Source: Ochotona curzoniae (lineage: Eukaryota > Chordata > Mammalia > Lagomorpha > Ochotonidae). From it: 64,000 nucleotides of DNA. A model generated the notes under the pieces. That model saw only the letters and a list, made by a program, of their open reading frames with translations, was not told where the DNA came from and did not search any database. Numbering within the stretch: position 1 is the stretch's first letter; each line of letters opens with the position of its first letter. Below are positions 46,649 to 57,925 of the stretch, piece by piece. The stretch spans positions 24,580,001 through 24,644,000 of the forward strand of contig NW_024464918.1 of NCBI RefSeq assembly GCF_017591425.1, written 5' to 3'. A program made the translations under genes and the position numbers.

Positions 46649-46711
46649 GAAATAGAAGCAAAGATATAAAAAAAAAAAAAAAAAAAAAAAGAAGAGGAAA
46701 TAGAAGCAAAG
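46649..46711 (+). repeat. A23 run bracketed by 15-base direct repeats
   Basis: The direct repeat gaaatagaagcaaag occurs at 46649-46663 and 46697-46711. Between the copies lie 'atat', an uninterrupted A run (46668-46690) and 'gaagag'. No other retroelement body is present. Confidence 0.9.
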
Positions 46712-47243
46712 GTAAAAAGACAGTGACACAGTGACAGTGAATTGAAGTTTGGGCAATTCTTGTTTCATTTATTCCTCATAACCACTATAAAGTGAGAGGG
46801 AGAACAAATGCCACTAACTCAATGAATATGACTATAAGTTTACAGCACTCCTCTGTGTATCAGAGAAAACAGTCATGAAAAACAATTTAGCTCCTGGAAC
46901 TACTTTTGGACAAGTATTTTAAAAACCAAAACTTTTGTTTCTGCTTTAAACAAAGCATAATTGAAAGTATGAAAAGATTTCACAAAAGACCAAAAAAGAT
47001 TTCACATATTAAGTTTTAAATATACATAATGACACAATGCAGAATCAAAAATAAATTGAATTGCACTGCATACAAATTTTCCTGCCCTACTCTTTCCTCC
47101 TACTGTTCTGCTGTCTCTATGTTCTTCAGTAAGTTCCACGGAAATAAATCCCTCCAAACCATGGTACCTCTTCACCCTTCAGCAACTACAGTCCCAAAAT
47201 AGTCCAATATCATCAGGATTTTCTTGGAAAAACATTGAACTTA
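46712..47243. other. Unique AT-rich DNA
   Basis: About 530 bases; no repeat or gene recognised. Confidence 0.5.
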
Positions 47244-47400
47244 GGGCCAGTGCAAGAGTTATTTAAGCTGCAGCTTTGTACATTAGCTAAGCAGCTGCAT
47301 AGCCTGAAGGTTATGCATTTTGGGTCTATTCTGCCATCTGTATTTAGATCTCTGGGGAACTGAGTACTAATATTTTGGTCCAAAGCAGTAACAGAAGTCT
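47244..47400 (+). repeat. Possible CSINE 5' fragment
   Basis: 'agggccagtgcaagagttat', 'ttaagctgcagcttt' and 'ttgggtctattctgccatct' faintly follow the head of an old lagomorph SINE. The match is weak and there is no tail. Confidence 0.35.
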
Positions 47401-49219
47401 GTCTGGTCTCAGGACTCTCTCATCAGGATTACAAATTGCTCTGGCCTGTTTCCCCAAACTACAAGGCTTGAAAGATTCAAATATTAGCAACGAATGAAGA
47501 CATCATTCAAAATATGCCAAGAATATGTCAGCCTCCTGGGTTTTACAAGCAATTAGCTTGACCTTGAACCACTATTATCTTTTCTACCTGGAAAAAAAAA
47601 GGAGGAGATACGGAGACTCTGGATCTTCTGTTGAGAGGATGTTATGCAGCATAGATACCTTGTCTCCTGGAGTTGCAGGATATATTGATCCAGAGTCTTG
47701 ACTTCTGATAGTCTAAGAATGTATAAAATGCTTTGGGCAGTTTGGCATAGAACTGTCCATTAAATCCAGCAATAAAGGAGAAAGTATTGATTCCTTCTAA
47801 CTTTTCACCTCTTCTCATTACTAGTAGGTTTGTTTCAGAGAGAAGGCAGTGTGAGATGTTGTAAGAACTATGGCAATTCACTGAAGCAGACAAGGTGAAC
47901 ATTAGAATGAGATGAGCTTGTGGTGGATCCCAATCCCAGCATGGGCATTATATGTGTGACTGTACCCATGGGCATACTCCGGCTTTCAGGCTTCCATGAA
48001 GAAACAACTGTGAAATTTGCCCCAAAGGGCTAGTGGGACAATTCAACAAGATGTATGTGAAAACTGTTCTACCCTGAAGATGCTCTATGCAACTCATTAC
48101 CCTGTTGAAAAGCAAATGTGAAGGAAGGAGAAGCTGCTATCTCTTGTTCTCCTGCCATTTTAATGCTTTCAGTGCATTTTTTCTATATTAACATCTTTTT
48201 TCTCCCACCCTCCTCCACAGTTTGAGTATGGCAGATTTATTCATCTGTCTTTGTGTTTGAATAGGCTTGCCTTTTGTATATAGTAAATCAAGCCTGAGAG
48301 AATGAGAACAAAGGAAGAGCAATAGAGAAGGAAAGGGCTTCAGATCCACACCAAATAGAACTCGAATTTCTAAGTGAGGTGATGTCAGCCTGGGATATCT
48401 GGATGCCCTAGCGATTCAAGCTGCCCAGTCACTAAATTCAACATCTACCCACCAGCCTTGGGTGGGCTAAATTTTGCCTGGCTCAAATTAGAATCTGCCC
48501 ACTGAGTCAACAAAAAATAAAGCCCAGGGATTGCAAATTTCCTCAGAATGAGTGCTTACCTGACAAGTTGGTGGTAGCCATTCTCAGTGCTATGTGGGAA
48601 GCTGTAATTGGGAAGCGTTCTGGATGTAGCACCAGAATGTGAGCATGCATTCATTTCAAATGCACTGTCGGGGGTGGGTTGAGGTGGCAGGAGGAAAAGG
48701 GCCGTTGTCCTAGGCATGCACAATACAGGCAGTTAAAATTTGGGAGAGCCTAGCTTTTTCTTGATACTGTTAAAAAGGTACCCTGATTTGCCATCTAAGC
48801 CTAGATTTCACATTATTCCCCTCTAATAGGTACACAACAGTGTGCTTGTGAGATAGGAGAAGCCTGTGGAAGAAGCTCTGAGCCAGGCAGACCATCTGTC
48901 AGCATGATTAATGTGCTGGGTAACACTCGGCTGTTCTTTCCATAGCATAGCAAATGCATCCAACACATCACCTTTGCTCAGTTACTGCATGGCTGGCCAA
49001 GATCGGCAATCTACCTCAATCCTTAATGACACTCTAGGATTCTAAATCTTCCTGAGCCTCCATTAGGCAATTTCCTAGGTCAGAAATTACAGACTGCTGC
49101 AGCTTCAGCCACAGCAATCATGGCAAGAGGCTGCTCCACGAGCTCAGGTCAATGTACAAAAGTTCTTAACCCAGATCAACTCAGCATACATATGTTATCT
49201 AGAACATTCCAGACTAACA
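47401..49219. other. Repeat-poor block
   Basis: About 1.8 kb with no confident repeat. From 48340 to 49150 the composition is balanced. No exon-like frame was found; the longest is 86 codons at 47642-47902 on the minus strand. Confidence 0.5.
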
Positions 49220-49435
49220 GTAAGCAGCATGAACTTGGAAGCCAGAGAGATATGGGTTCAAATTCTGCCTCTTCCATTTTCAAGTCATAATCTTGGAAAG
49301 TTATTCTATCACCAAGTCTTAGATATTTCATTTGAGAAATGAACTATTAAACAAAATAATGCATGCCCAACAGTTATTACAAAGTTTTGTACATAGCAAT
49401 TGTTTCAAAATGATGCTTACTTTTCTAAAAGCACT
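49220..49435 (+). repeat. MIR remnant
   Basis: 'ggaagccagagagatatggg', 'ttcaaattctgcctcttcca', 'aatcttggaaagttattcta' and 'ttcatttgagaaatgaacta' follow the MIR from its head into the core. The head still shows a B-box-like gggttcaaattc. Confidence 0.75.
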
Positions 49436-50180
49436 AAGTGTTTTTGGAAGAATATGAGAGAAGATGTAGTCTCAGAAAGTTAAGAGCAGGATGCTGAAGT
49501 GAACAGTTTAATGACAATAATGCATCTATACTTTATCATTATTATAACGACTACATGACGCTAATGCAAGGAGAAATGATTCATTTACATTTGGGAGACT
49601 GATCAAATTTCTAAAATTAAGTTCACTTTTGGCCTAAGATTTCAAAGGCAGATAAAATTTTAAAAGGTAGTGAAACAAAACAAGACCTTGAGCAATCAAA
49701 GGCATGGGAAGCCATGATTGGGTAATAGCAAACAGACCAATGAGGCTGGTGTATGTGATTGTAGATAAGGGCAGGAAGCTGTTTTAGATTAAAACCTTTG
49801 AGTAAGGATCTGGAACTTCACTCTTTAGGCCATAGAAAGCCATCAGTTATTTCAGGATAAAGGAGTTACCCTGCAGCCATGGTTACAAAACCACAAGTCT
49901 TTGTAACTTAGTCCTTCCCTGTAGCTTCTGTTTCAACCAAATACCCAGCTGAACATTCAGAAAGACTTAAGTGCTTGGCTGAGCTGCTGCACACTTTGCT
50001 TGAGCCCTAGAAGGTCACAATACTTGGATTCAATTTTAAGTCCTAGCCACAGCCATGGTAGAGTCTATTTAATCATCACCTACTGTGGACAGAGGCAATG
50101 ATCATGATTGTAGTGATAATTGAAGGTTATCACTAGAGTCAGCACAGCTCACAACAAACTGCACTGATCCAGGGGCTTCA
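49436..50180. other. Unique DNA
   Basis: About 740 bases. A faint SINE-like resemblance at 49975-50060 was too weak to call. Confidence 0.45.
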
Positions 50181-50530
50181 CCGGATTTTAGTTTCTAGGG
50201 CTACCATCAGAAAAGACCTGGAGGCTTAAATAACTGAATTTATAGTTTCTCGTTCTGGATGCTAGACACCCAAGATTAACACATTAGTGTGGCTGGATTC
50301 CTCAGCTCCCACAGGCTTTCATCTTGTGTCCTCAAGTCATTTTTATTTGCTGCTCATACATTTCTGGTTTCTCTCTGTCCAAATTTCCTCTTCTTACAAA
50401 GATGCTAGTTGGATCGAATGAGCCTAATCACTTCTTCAAAGGCTTTATCTCAAATATAGTCACATTCTGCAGCACTAGTGGTAGTGCTTCAACATAGGGA
50501 TTTTGGAGGTATACTACTGAACCGTTAACA
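50181..50530 (-). repeat. MLT1-like LTR (ERVL-MaLR), minus strand
   Basis: 'tagtttctagggctaccatc', 'tctgtccaaatttcctcttc', 'aaaggctttatctcaaatat', 'agtcacattctgcagcacta' and 'gtgcttcaacatagggattt' match the reversed MLT1 LTR in order. It is a solitary, decayed LTR of an ancient endogenous retrovirus-like element, with no coding sequence nearby. Confidence 0.72.
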
Positions 50531-50640
50531 GCAACTTTGCTTCTAAAACCTCCTGCCTACACTGAATCAGATAACTGCCAGCTTACCCCAGGACACAGCT
50601 TATTAGGTTGAAGTAAATTCTTATTCAGAGCAAGGGAACA

Positions 50641-50946
50641 GGGACTGGGGTGGTGGCACAGCAAGCTAAGCCACCACCTGGAACAGCCATGACTAATTTC
50701 ACACGGCTAGTTCGACACTTGGCTACTTGTCTTCCAATTCCGCTCTGCTAGCATGCTTGGAAGGTACTAGAGGAGATACCAAGTTCCTGAGCTCCTACCA
50801 CCTACATTGGAAATTCAGATGGAGCAATGGCCACCTGGCTCATGTCTGCCCCAGTGCCAGATGCTGTAATCTTCTAGAGTGTGAATGAGCAGATAGAAGA
50901 TCTCTTTCCTTCTCTTTTGCCTTTCAAATAAATAAATAAATAAATA
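50641..50946 (+). repeat. CSINE ending in (AAAT)n
   Basis: 'gggactggggtggtggcaca', 'aagctaagccaccacctgga', 'tctagagtgtgaatgagcag' and 'atagaagatctctttccttc' lead into 'tttcaaataaataaataaat'. It has an unusual middle that diverges from other copies. Confidence 0.82.
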
Positions 50947-51847
50947 GTAAAAGCATGTAAAAGAAAGATATAACATAGTCTTTCTCCTTAGAATATGGGA
51001 TTGGGGCTAAGAGATGGCTCATCAGTTTGATCATACCTTCAGCTCCTTATAATGAAGTCCAAATGGAAGCTCACTGGCTTGCAGGATAACTCTCTGATGC
51101 TATATAGCCGTTGCTGCATTTTAGGATTATGTTGCTTTTTTCCCTTTCCCCAAAACAATACTGCCCACACTAGCTATTCACATCCAACTTACACTTAATA
51201 TTACACCCTGGTCTTTTCTTATTCTATCTAAATTAAGTCAATTTTTATCCTCACAAGATTTGCATTGTTCATTTTTCTTTACTGTATTTCATTTAGATTT
51301 TTTTCTTTTTTTTAAACACATTCGTAGGATAGAAAACTAAACACCCTTGTCCCCAACAGCAACAAAAAAAGGGGGCAGGAGTTACACCACATATCCTAAC
51401 AGTGATAAACCATTGGCTAGAAAGGCTATAGTATTATATCTATATTTTATATTTTCTGTCAGATGATATATTAAAGTGTGTTTAAGGCTGTAACAAGTTA
51501 AGATGAGGTTGATAAACACTCTCTAATTGGCACAGGCTTGATCTCCACCTGTTATCTTACATACTTTTTCTGGGCCTCTCATGGCTTTTGTGTTTAAACC
51601 ACAAAAACAAACCACCTTATATGAAACAGGAGGTAAGAGTTGGGGAAAAGAAATGGCATCACAGGGCCACTTACTGGACAACCTGTGCACTCCATTTCCC
51701 AGATCGGTCTAGCCTAGCCTCCCATCATCATGTTTATTGGGAGACTAAAATAACAAATTATGAAGAGTTTTAGATAGTTCAAATAATATTTCTTGTGAAA
51801 CTAAATAGTTGCAGATTCCTCTTTAAAAGCTCAATCATGTTCAATTT
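50947..51847. other. Unique AT-rich DNA
   Basis: About 900 bases. The start of a possible further SINE ('ttggggctaagagatggctc' near 51001) cannot be followed. Confidence 0.45.
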
Positions 51848-52174
51848 TTTAAAAGATGTATTTAGTTTTTATTTGAAATGCAAACTTTACAGAGAAAAGG
51901 AGAGACAAAGAAGGTCTTTCATCCATTGGCTCACACTCAAATGGTCGTAATGGTCAGAAGTTGAGCTGATCAAAAGCTGGGAGTCAGAAACTTCTTCTGG
52001 TTCTCTCATGTGTTTTCAGGGTCCCAAGCACTTGAGCCATCTTCTGCTACTTTCCCAGGTCATAAACAGGGAGCTGGATCACAAGTGGAGCAGCCAGGAC
52101 TAGAATCAGCATCCATATAGGATGAGTGCACCACAGGGTTGAGGATTAGTATGCTGTGCCACCACGCTGGCCCC
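51848..52174 (-). repeat. CSINE, mid-age, minus strand
   Basis: It is full length, from 'ttttaaaagatgtatttagt' through 'gtctttcatccattggctca', 'gccatcttctgctactttcc' and 'caagtggagcagccaggact' to 'gtgccaccacgctggcccc'. Confidence 0.92.
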
Positions 52175-53380
52175 TGGAGTTTTTAAGAATATAAAGTGAC
52201 CTCATGTTCAAAACTTTTGATAAGAAGCAAACACTTTGGTCACTCCCATTGCTCCTATCATACCAAAGTGACAAGTTTTGCTTCCAGCTCTGAAGAACCC
52301 TTCCCACCTGCTGGATTCAGAGAACCTTAAAAATCACATAGCTGATTCTTTAAGCAATCATCACGCATTTAATAAAGACCTTGTGACTTGATAATATTAT
52401 GCAATCTTTTCTACCACTCTTAAAAAAGAATTACTTCTGAGGTTAAAGTAATTAAGTCAGTTAAAGCTGAGAAAGCTTGCATCTAAACTACTACCATTCC
52501 AGTAACACTCACAGGTAAGCTGCATGAGCAAGAGAGAATTAGTCACCTGGCTGTGCAGGACAAATTTGCTTGTATTCTTGGGTCTTCTGTCCTTGACATG
52601 TCTAGCAAGATTGCTAACAACCAGCAAAGCATATGCCTTCTGAAAGGAGACACTAGTGCTGCAAAGACTTTGGTTATATAACCAAACATGAAACCAAACC
52701 AGGGAGAGGCACAACTGGATGCATGATCAATATAGATAATTAGATTCCTGTCTATAATACAGAAATTATTTCCATATTCTATGACACCCTGCAGCTCCTG
52801 CTACAGGCTGCACTCCTTTTTCACTGGTGGTGGCCAACCCAAGGGGATCCAAATTAAAAGAGACAGAATAATAAAAAAGGAAGAGGCAAGTAGGTGTTTT
52901 AATAACCCTGTGAGCATCAAATTATAAAAAGCATTCTATCCTCCACATGCAAATATGATAGAAGTTCTCCTGTTATTTGAAAACACATACTATACACCAG
53001 AGCAACTGCCTTTACAAAGTATGTGGCTCATAGAATCAAAACAGTAGGTTGTTTTACACTTAATTTATTATAGTTATCTTTTCCTTGATACTGTATATGA
53101 TGTGCAGTAATAAACATTCAGAAGCTGAGAGTCATGTGAGCTAATTCTAACCAGAAAGAAAAACCAGTGGGTGAAGATTTATGAAATTGCTAACAGATCC
53201 AGAAATAACCAGGATAAGTCAAGCTGCAATACAAACAAGCTCTTCTACACTCAGGATGCCGGTCTCCTTTCAGACAGAATCCTGCTTCTTTTATCACACT
53301 TCACTTCCTTCAAAAACACTTCTTAAACACCTACTGTCATCATGCGTCTTATTTTGAGCTAATTTCTCTTTCTTTTCATG
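52175..53380. other. Unique DNA
   Basis: About 1.2 kb with no recognised repeat. The 85-codon minus-strand frame (52457-52714) resembles no known family. Confidence 0.5.
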
Positions 53381-53640
53381 AAGATTGATTTAGTTTTTGA
53401 AAGGCAGGGTGACAGAGAGAACGAAGCCTACTAATGCACGTGGGAAGGCAGTGGAAGATGGTCCAAAATCTTGGGCCTCTGCACCCACACGAGGGACTCA
53501 GACAAAGCTCCTGGCTCTTCACTTCGGACTTATCTAGCTCTGGATTTTGTGCGGGTAGCGAATCACTGAATGGAAGATCTCTCTTTTTCTCTGACTCTCT
53601 CACATAAACGAAATCTTGAAAAAGAAAAAGAAGCAACATA
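53381..53640. repeat. Foldback/chimeric SINE: minus tail joined to plus body
   Basis: The first 40 bases (53381-53420) are the reversed SINE tail (aagattgatttagtttttga ... ggcagggtgacagagaga). From about 53426 the sequence switches to the plus-strand body ('ctactaatgcacgtgggaag', 'gcagtggaagatggtccaaa', 'cctctgcacccacacgaggg') and ends with a normal plus-strand tail near 53632. The 5' third of the plus element is missing. Confidence 0.75.
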
Positions 53641-53940
53641 TTTTAAAAAATAAAATATTTTTAAGATTTCTGTTTCTATCTTTATGAATCCTAACAGCAT
53701 TTAAAAACTTCAAAAGTCACTTTATTAAAGATGCAAAGGGTGGGGGATGGACTTTGATGATCGAGTTGCTGAATACTTGGTTGCCAAGGGAAGCATCACA
53801 ATGCATTTTGGCTCATGGGGTTATTTACAGAGTGGTGATTTCCATGTTAGAAATGACAGAGGCATATCAAAGATATGTTATTCATTAAGTCCATGTTTTA
53901 CTAGTTACTTCTGCTATTTTCTTGAGAAACATAAAGAGAA

Positions 53941-54195
53941 ATAGAAGTATTGCCCATTTGCTGGCTCACAGCCCAGATGCCTTCAACAGCAAGACCTGGG
54001 TCTGGACAAAATCAGAACCAGGGACTCCACTGAGTCTTCCCACACAGGTAGAATGAATTCAGTTACTTAAGATATTACTGCTGGTACCCAGGGTTTGCAT
54101 TAGCAGGAAGCTGAAATAGGGAGTGGAGCCAGGTATGGAACACAGGCACTCTGATACAAGATACAGACATCTTAACTGCCAAGCTAAATGCCCAT
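53941..54195 (-). repeat. Old lagomorph SINE, minus strand
   Basis: 'tgctggctcacagcccagat', 'accagggactccactgagtc', 'gcattagcaggaagctgaaa', 'acacaggcactctgatacaa' and 'aactgccaagctaaatgccc' match a reversed older SINE. It has lost its tail and abuts a plus-strand SINE. Confidence 0.75.
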
Positions 54196-54457
54196 CCTTC
54201 AATGCCAATTTGAATCCTGGCAGTTTCACTCCCAACTCCTCTCCAGGCTAATGTGCCTAGGAAGGCAATGGAGGACAGCCTAAGTGCTTTGCCACTGGCA
54301 TCCCTTGGGAAGACTGAGCAGGGTGCTTTAGCCTGGACAAGCCCTGGCCATTGTGATCGTTTGGTGCGTGGCCTAGCATATAGACAAAAAATTGATCTCT
54401 CTGTCATTATGTCTGTTATACAAATGTGCCTTTTAAATAAATAAATAAATCTTAAAA
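54196..54457 (+). repeat. Old SINE, plus strand
   Basis: 'atttgaatcctggcagtttc', 'caggctaatgtgcctaggaa', 'acaagccctggccattgtga' and 'tttaaataaataaataaatc' show a plus-strand old lagomorph SINE, head to head with the element before it. Confidence 0.8.
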
Positions 54458-54544
54458 ACAAACCAGAGAGAGAGAGAATGTGTTTACAGTTACACAGCCC
54501 ATGGTTCTTCTTCCCTACCCTTCCCTTTGACTTTATACTCAGTT

Positions 54545-54920
54545 AGATCTCTATGGGGCTCTTAATCCAATTATTACTCTGCCTAAAATCCTTCCCTCTG
54601 CCTTTCTATTGAATTCAAAGTTCCTCGTGTCTTACTGATTCTCTTCTCTGTTCATCTTTTCTCACTTTGTTCCACATGTCATCCTGTCAAACTCCCCACC
54701 ATTTCCGAAGCATAGTATGCCCTCACTCTACTGCAGGGTGTTCAACTTGGGGCTCACCTATGTTCACTTATCATGCCAAATGTCCTAACATTTGTGATGA
54801 GGTGTCTGTTAGCACACAGTCCTTTGGGAGCTTTCTGTATCTCCTGGTCAAGTCGTTATTAATCATGAGCTTGTTTAGTTGGCCATTCACTAGAATTCAG
54901 GTTTTTGCTAGTTTATAATT
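54545..54920 (+). repeat. L2 LINE fragment
   Basis: 'actctgcctaaaatccttcc' followed by 'ctattgaattcaaagttcct' matches the L2 region 'ctgcttaaaatccttcaatggctcc ... aaagtccaaactcc'. The remainder is heavily decayed. The right boundary is approximate. Confidence 0.6.
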
Positions 54921-55420
54921 TACAATTTATAGTTTCTAGTTATAAGGAACCTCAAATTCCCCATAATCATCATGATCTCTATAATTGTTTGGATAGTCAA
55001 TGAATATTCATTTCATGCTTATATACTAAATGTGTAAAGTAAATTACAGTTTGCATATTAGAGGCATACAATAAATTAAAATGCAAAGTGCACTGTATTT
55101 TAGAAAATTCTTTATGCTATATTGTCCCAGTGAAGCAGCACAAAGCAATGTCTGCCCTATTACTCAGTACAAATGGTGAATTCTAAAAAGTGGATATTCA
55201 AAATTAGCAGGGGTGCTCACAGCATGTTGCAAGAATTTGGGAGAAGAGATACAGAAGGAAAACCAAAAGGTGACAATTAAGAGAGATGTTTTAGTATAAC
55301 AGATACTTTTGTCTGAAATGGAACACATGAGATTTTACCTCCCCAGAGTTTCTTAAATGTGTCTATATTTTTATTGATTCCATGCTCTTCCACTTGAGAG
55401 GCAGAAAATCGTTCTAGTAA
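54921..55420. other. Unique AT-rich DNA
   Basis: About 500 bases; no repeat or gene recognised. Confidence 0.5.
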
Positions 55421-55781
55421 TAAAACAACCATGTGGGCCAGGCGGCGTGGCCTAGCGGCTAACGTCCTCGCCATGAACGTACCGGGATCCCATATGGGCG
55501 CCAGTTCTATCCCAGCAGCCCCACTTCCCATCCAGCTCCCTGCTTGTGGCCTGGGAAAGCAGTCAAGAATGGCCAAAACTTTGGGACCCTGCACCCGTGT
55601 GGGAGATCCGGAGGAGGTTCTGGGTTCCCGGCTTCAGATCCGCACCGGCCGTTGCAGTCACTTGGGGAGTGAATCATTGAACGGAAGATCTTCCTCTCTG
55701 TCTCTCCTCCTCTCTGTATATCTGACTTTGAAATAAAAATAAATAAATCTTTAAAAAAATAAATAAATAAAACAACCATGT
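55421..55781 (+). repeat. Young CSINE with 14-base target-site duplication
   Basis: The repeat taaaacaaccatgt occurs at 55421-55434 and 55768-55781. The element at 55435-55767 starts 'gggccaggcggcgtggccta', retains CpGs, reads 'cctagcggctaacgtcctcg' and 'cgcaccggccgttgcagtca', and ends in aaataaatctttaaaaaaa plus (AAAT)n. It belongs to a different young subfamily from the pair at 12.3-13.2 kb. Confidence 0.97.
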
Positions 55782-57729
55782 ACTCAGATTATATTTAACT
55801 GCAGCAGAATGGCTCCATTACAATCAACAAGTTACTAGATTCAATTGGTTTAAAAGTAACAGTTATATTGATGATGAAGCAATCTGCATTGATTTCTAAG
55901 ATAACAAGCTATAAATGATTACTGATGAGATTTTATGAGGTGCAATCCCTTCATTTATCCATTTACAATGAACACATTTTGTGTTGGCAATGACAACATT
56001 ATAGGTTTCTTATTTTTCTTGAATCACAGAAGAATGAATATCATCATACTTTTTCATTTTAAAAGAGAGAATTAAATTTTTGTGTGATGCTTAATTATAA
56101 ACATTTTTCCTTCTCACTTTCTCTTCCCCTAACCCTCCATATTATTATAATACTCAACATACACATGTTATCCAAAATGGCCGATGATTGCACATAACTA
56201 TATTTAAAAAAAAAGTCTCATTATTTGTCAGGCAAACAAAATGGAATCCTTTCTGTTTTTCAGAAGAGGATTCTAGTTCTGAGAATCCTTTGATATGTGA
56301 ATACCTTTATCCTAGACAATAAATGTGCTGAAGAGAGGATATTTATATTTGAATATAAATTTTCTTATAGCACCCTTCATAAAGATGTTAACATGCCCTG
56401 TTTTTCACAAAGGCCATATGATGCAGGAGTTGTTACCAGATGTGTGATTTAATCAAGTTATACAGCCTTGTAAACTTACCAATAAATAAATAAATGAATA
56501 AATAAAATTAAAGCAATGCCAGTATGCTTTATGAGGATAACATGATATAATTTATGGCTTTTATGAGGATAACACGATATAATTTATGGGACATATTTAG
56601 CTATTTTTCCTATTACTTTTGCTATTATTTTATTCCATTCAAAATCAAACAAGATACTTTCATTTCAATAAGTAGAGAAAGCTTCCCAGTTCTCCCATGA
56701 AAAAACACTTTCATGTAGGCATATTCCTGGACATACAAAAAACTTCTACCTCTTCTTTGCTGATGGTCCCTTTTTCCCACATTTTTTGTGGTTCCTGCCT
56801 CCTGTGCTATGGTATACCTGGTTTCCTGATTGAATATTAAGTAATATGTGCCCAGGCCTCTCTTCTGGGCAGTTTTCTTGATGCACCATAGCCATCAAGG
56901 ACAAATGTCTTCTCCCATGCCCACTATTTTTCAATGAATCAATACCTAGTTCCAAAAGATAGATCCTTTGTCTTCAAAGGAAACCACTGAAAGTCCTCCA
57001 ACACATTACTATAGCACACATATACCCATTTAAAACCCATTTTTCCTATAGCAGTGAAAGATCTAGGTGAAAAAAACATTTTCACATTCAAAACAAACAA
57101 AAAAGTTATATATTGTCCCTGATAAAATGGGACTTGGATTTGTTTTTTTAACCCAGCCTCCAATTTTATTGGTGGGAACAGTCCTCAAAGGCATAATCAC
57201 ATATTATCCCCACACTACAGGGTACCAGCTGACTCATTTCTGCAATTAAGTGTCTACCTGAGAACTTGCTATACACAATAAAAAAAAGTAATAAAATTAA
57301 TGGTGGATTTAACTCACCTTTGAAACCTAGAGGGCAGTTAGTATAGGTAAGTAGGTGGTAAAAGAAAAACAAAGTCCAACCAGAAGGCCCGAGTATATTT
57401 GCAACATTCAAATACAGCATGACATTTAAAACAAATAGTAATTCAATTCTCCATGATCATTACTACCCATTGTCAGGAAGAAATGAAAATTTTTGTGAGA
57501 AAAACAGAAAATAGAGAGTGTATTTAACAGCTGTGAGACCTCTTCCTTTCATGAAAATTTTTAACACATTTTTATCTAGGTCATGAGGACTTATTCGAAT
57601 AAAGCAGTGGTGTCAGCAAACCAAAGTGGAAGTTTATGTAAAGAACAGAGTGACCCTGCTTATCTTCTTGGTTCTTTTTAGAGAAGGAACTAAAAGACGT
57701 TGAGAGCATTTTTGCCAAAGGATTAATAA
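55782..57729. other. Repeat-poor AT-rich block
   Basis: About 1.9 kb. It contains an (AAAT)n-type simple repeat at 56481-56507 and a 31/32-base tandem duplication at 56526-56588. The 60- to 84-codon frames near 56746-57420 show no known domain. Confidence 0.5.
56526..56588. repeat. Tandem duplication, two 31/32-base units
   Basis: Unit 1 (56526-56556) and unit 2 (56557-56588) both read 'gctt(t)tatgaggataaca' followed by 'yga tataatttatg'. They differ by one inserted T and one C/T change, so the duplication is recent. Confidence 0.93.
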
Positions 57730-57925
57730 TCTATTGTCTAAATAAGATGCTGGACTCTGCATGGTCCATGCCTGCAATGAAGGAATCATGATTGGTTACG
57801 AACTGTACCACTGCAACAATATGGAGGAATTCAATATGGGGAAGGGAGGGCTTGGGGGAAATCCCAGAGCCCATAAAACTGTGTTGTAAAATGAAATAAT
57901 AAAATTTAAAAAAGTCTATTGTCTA
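57730..57925 (+). repeat. Short L1-like 3' end insertion with target-site duplication
   Basis: The repeat tctattgtcta occurs at 57730-57740 and 57915-57925. The insert (57741-57914) contains a G-rich tract, 'aaatcccagagcccataaaa', and then 'gaaataataaaatttaaaaa' with an AATAAA-type signal. This is the layout of a heavily 5'-truncated L1 3' UTR. The specific L1 subfamily is not known to me. Confidence 0.75.

Noticed and set aside
49975..50130. A further degraded SINE.
   Set aside because: A few words are reminiscent of the SINE body, but the order and tail are not supported.
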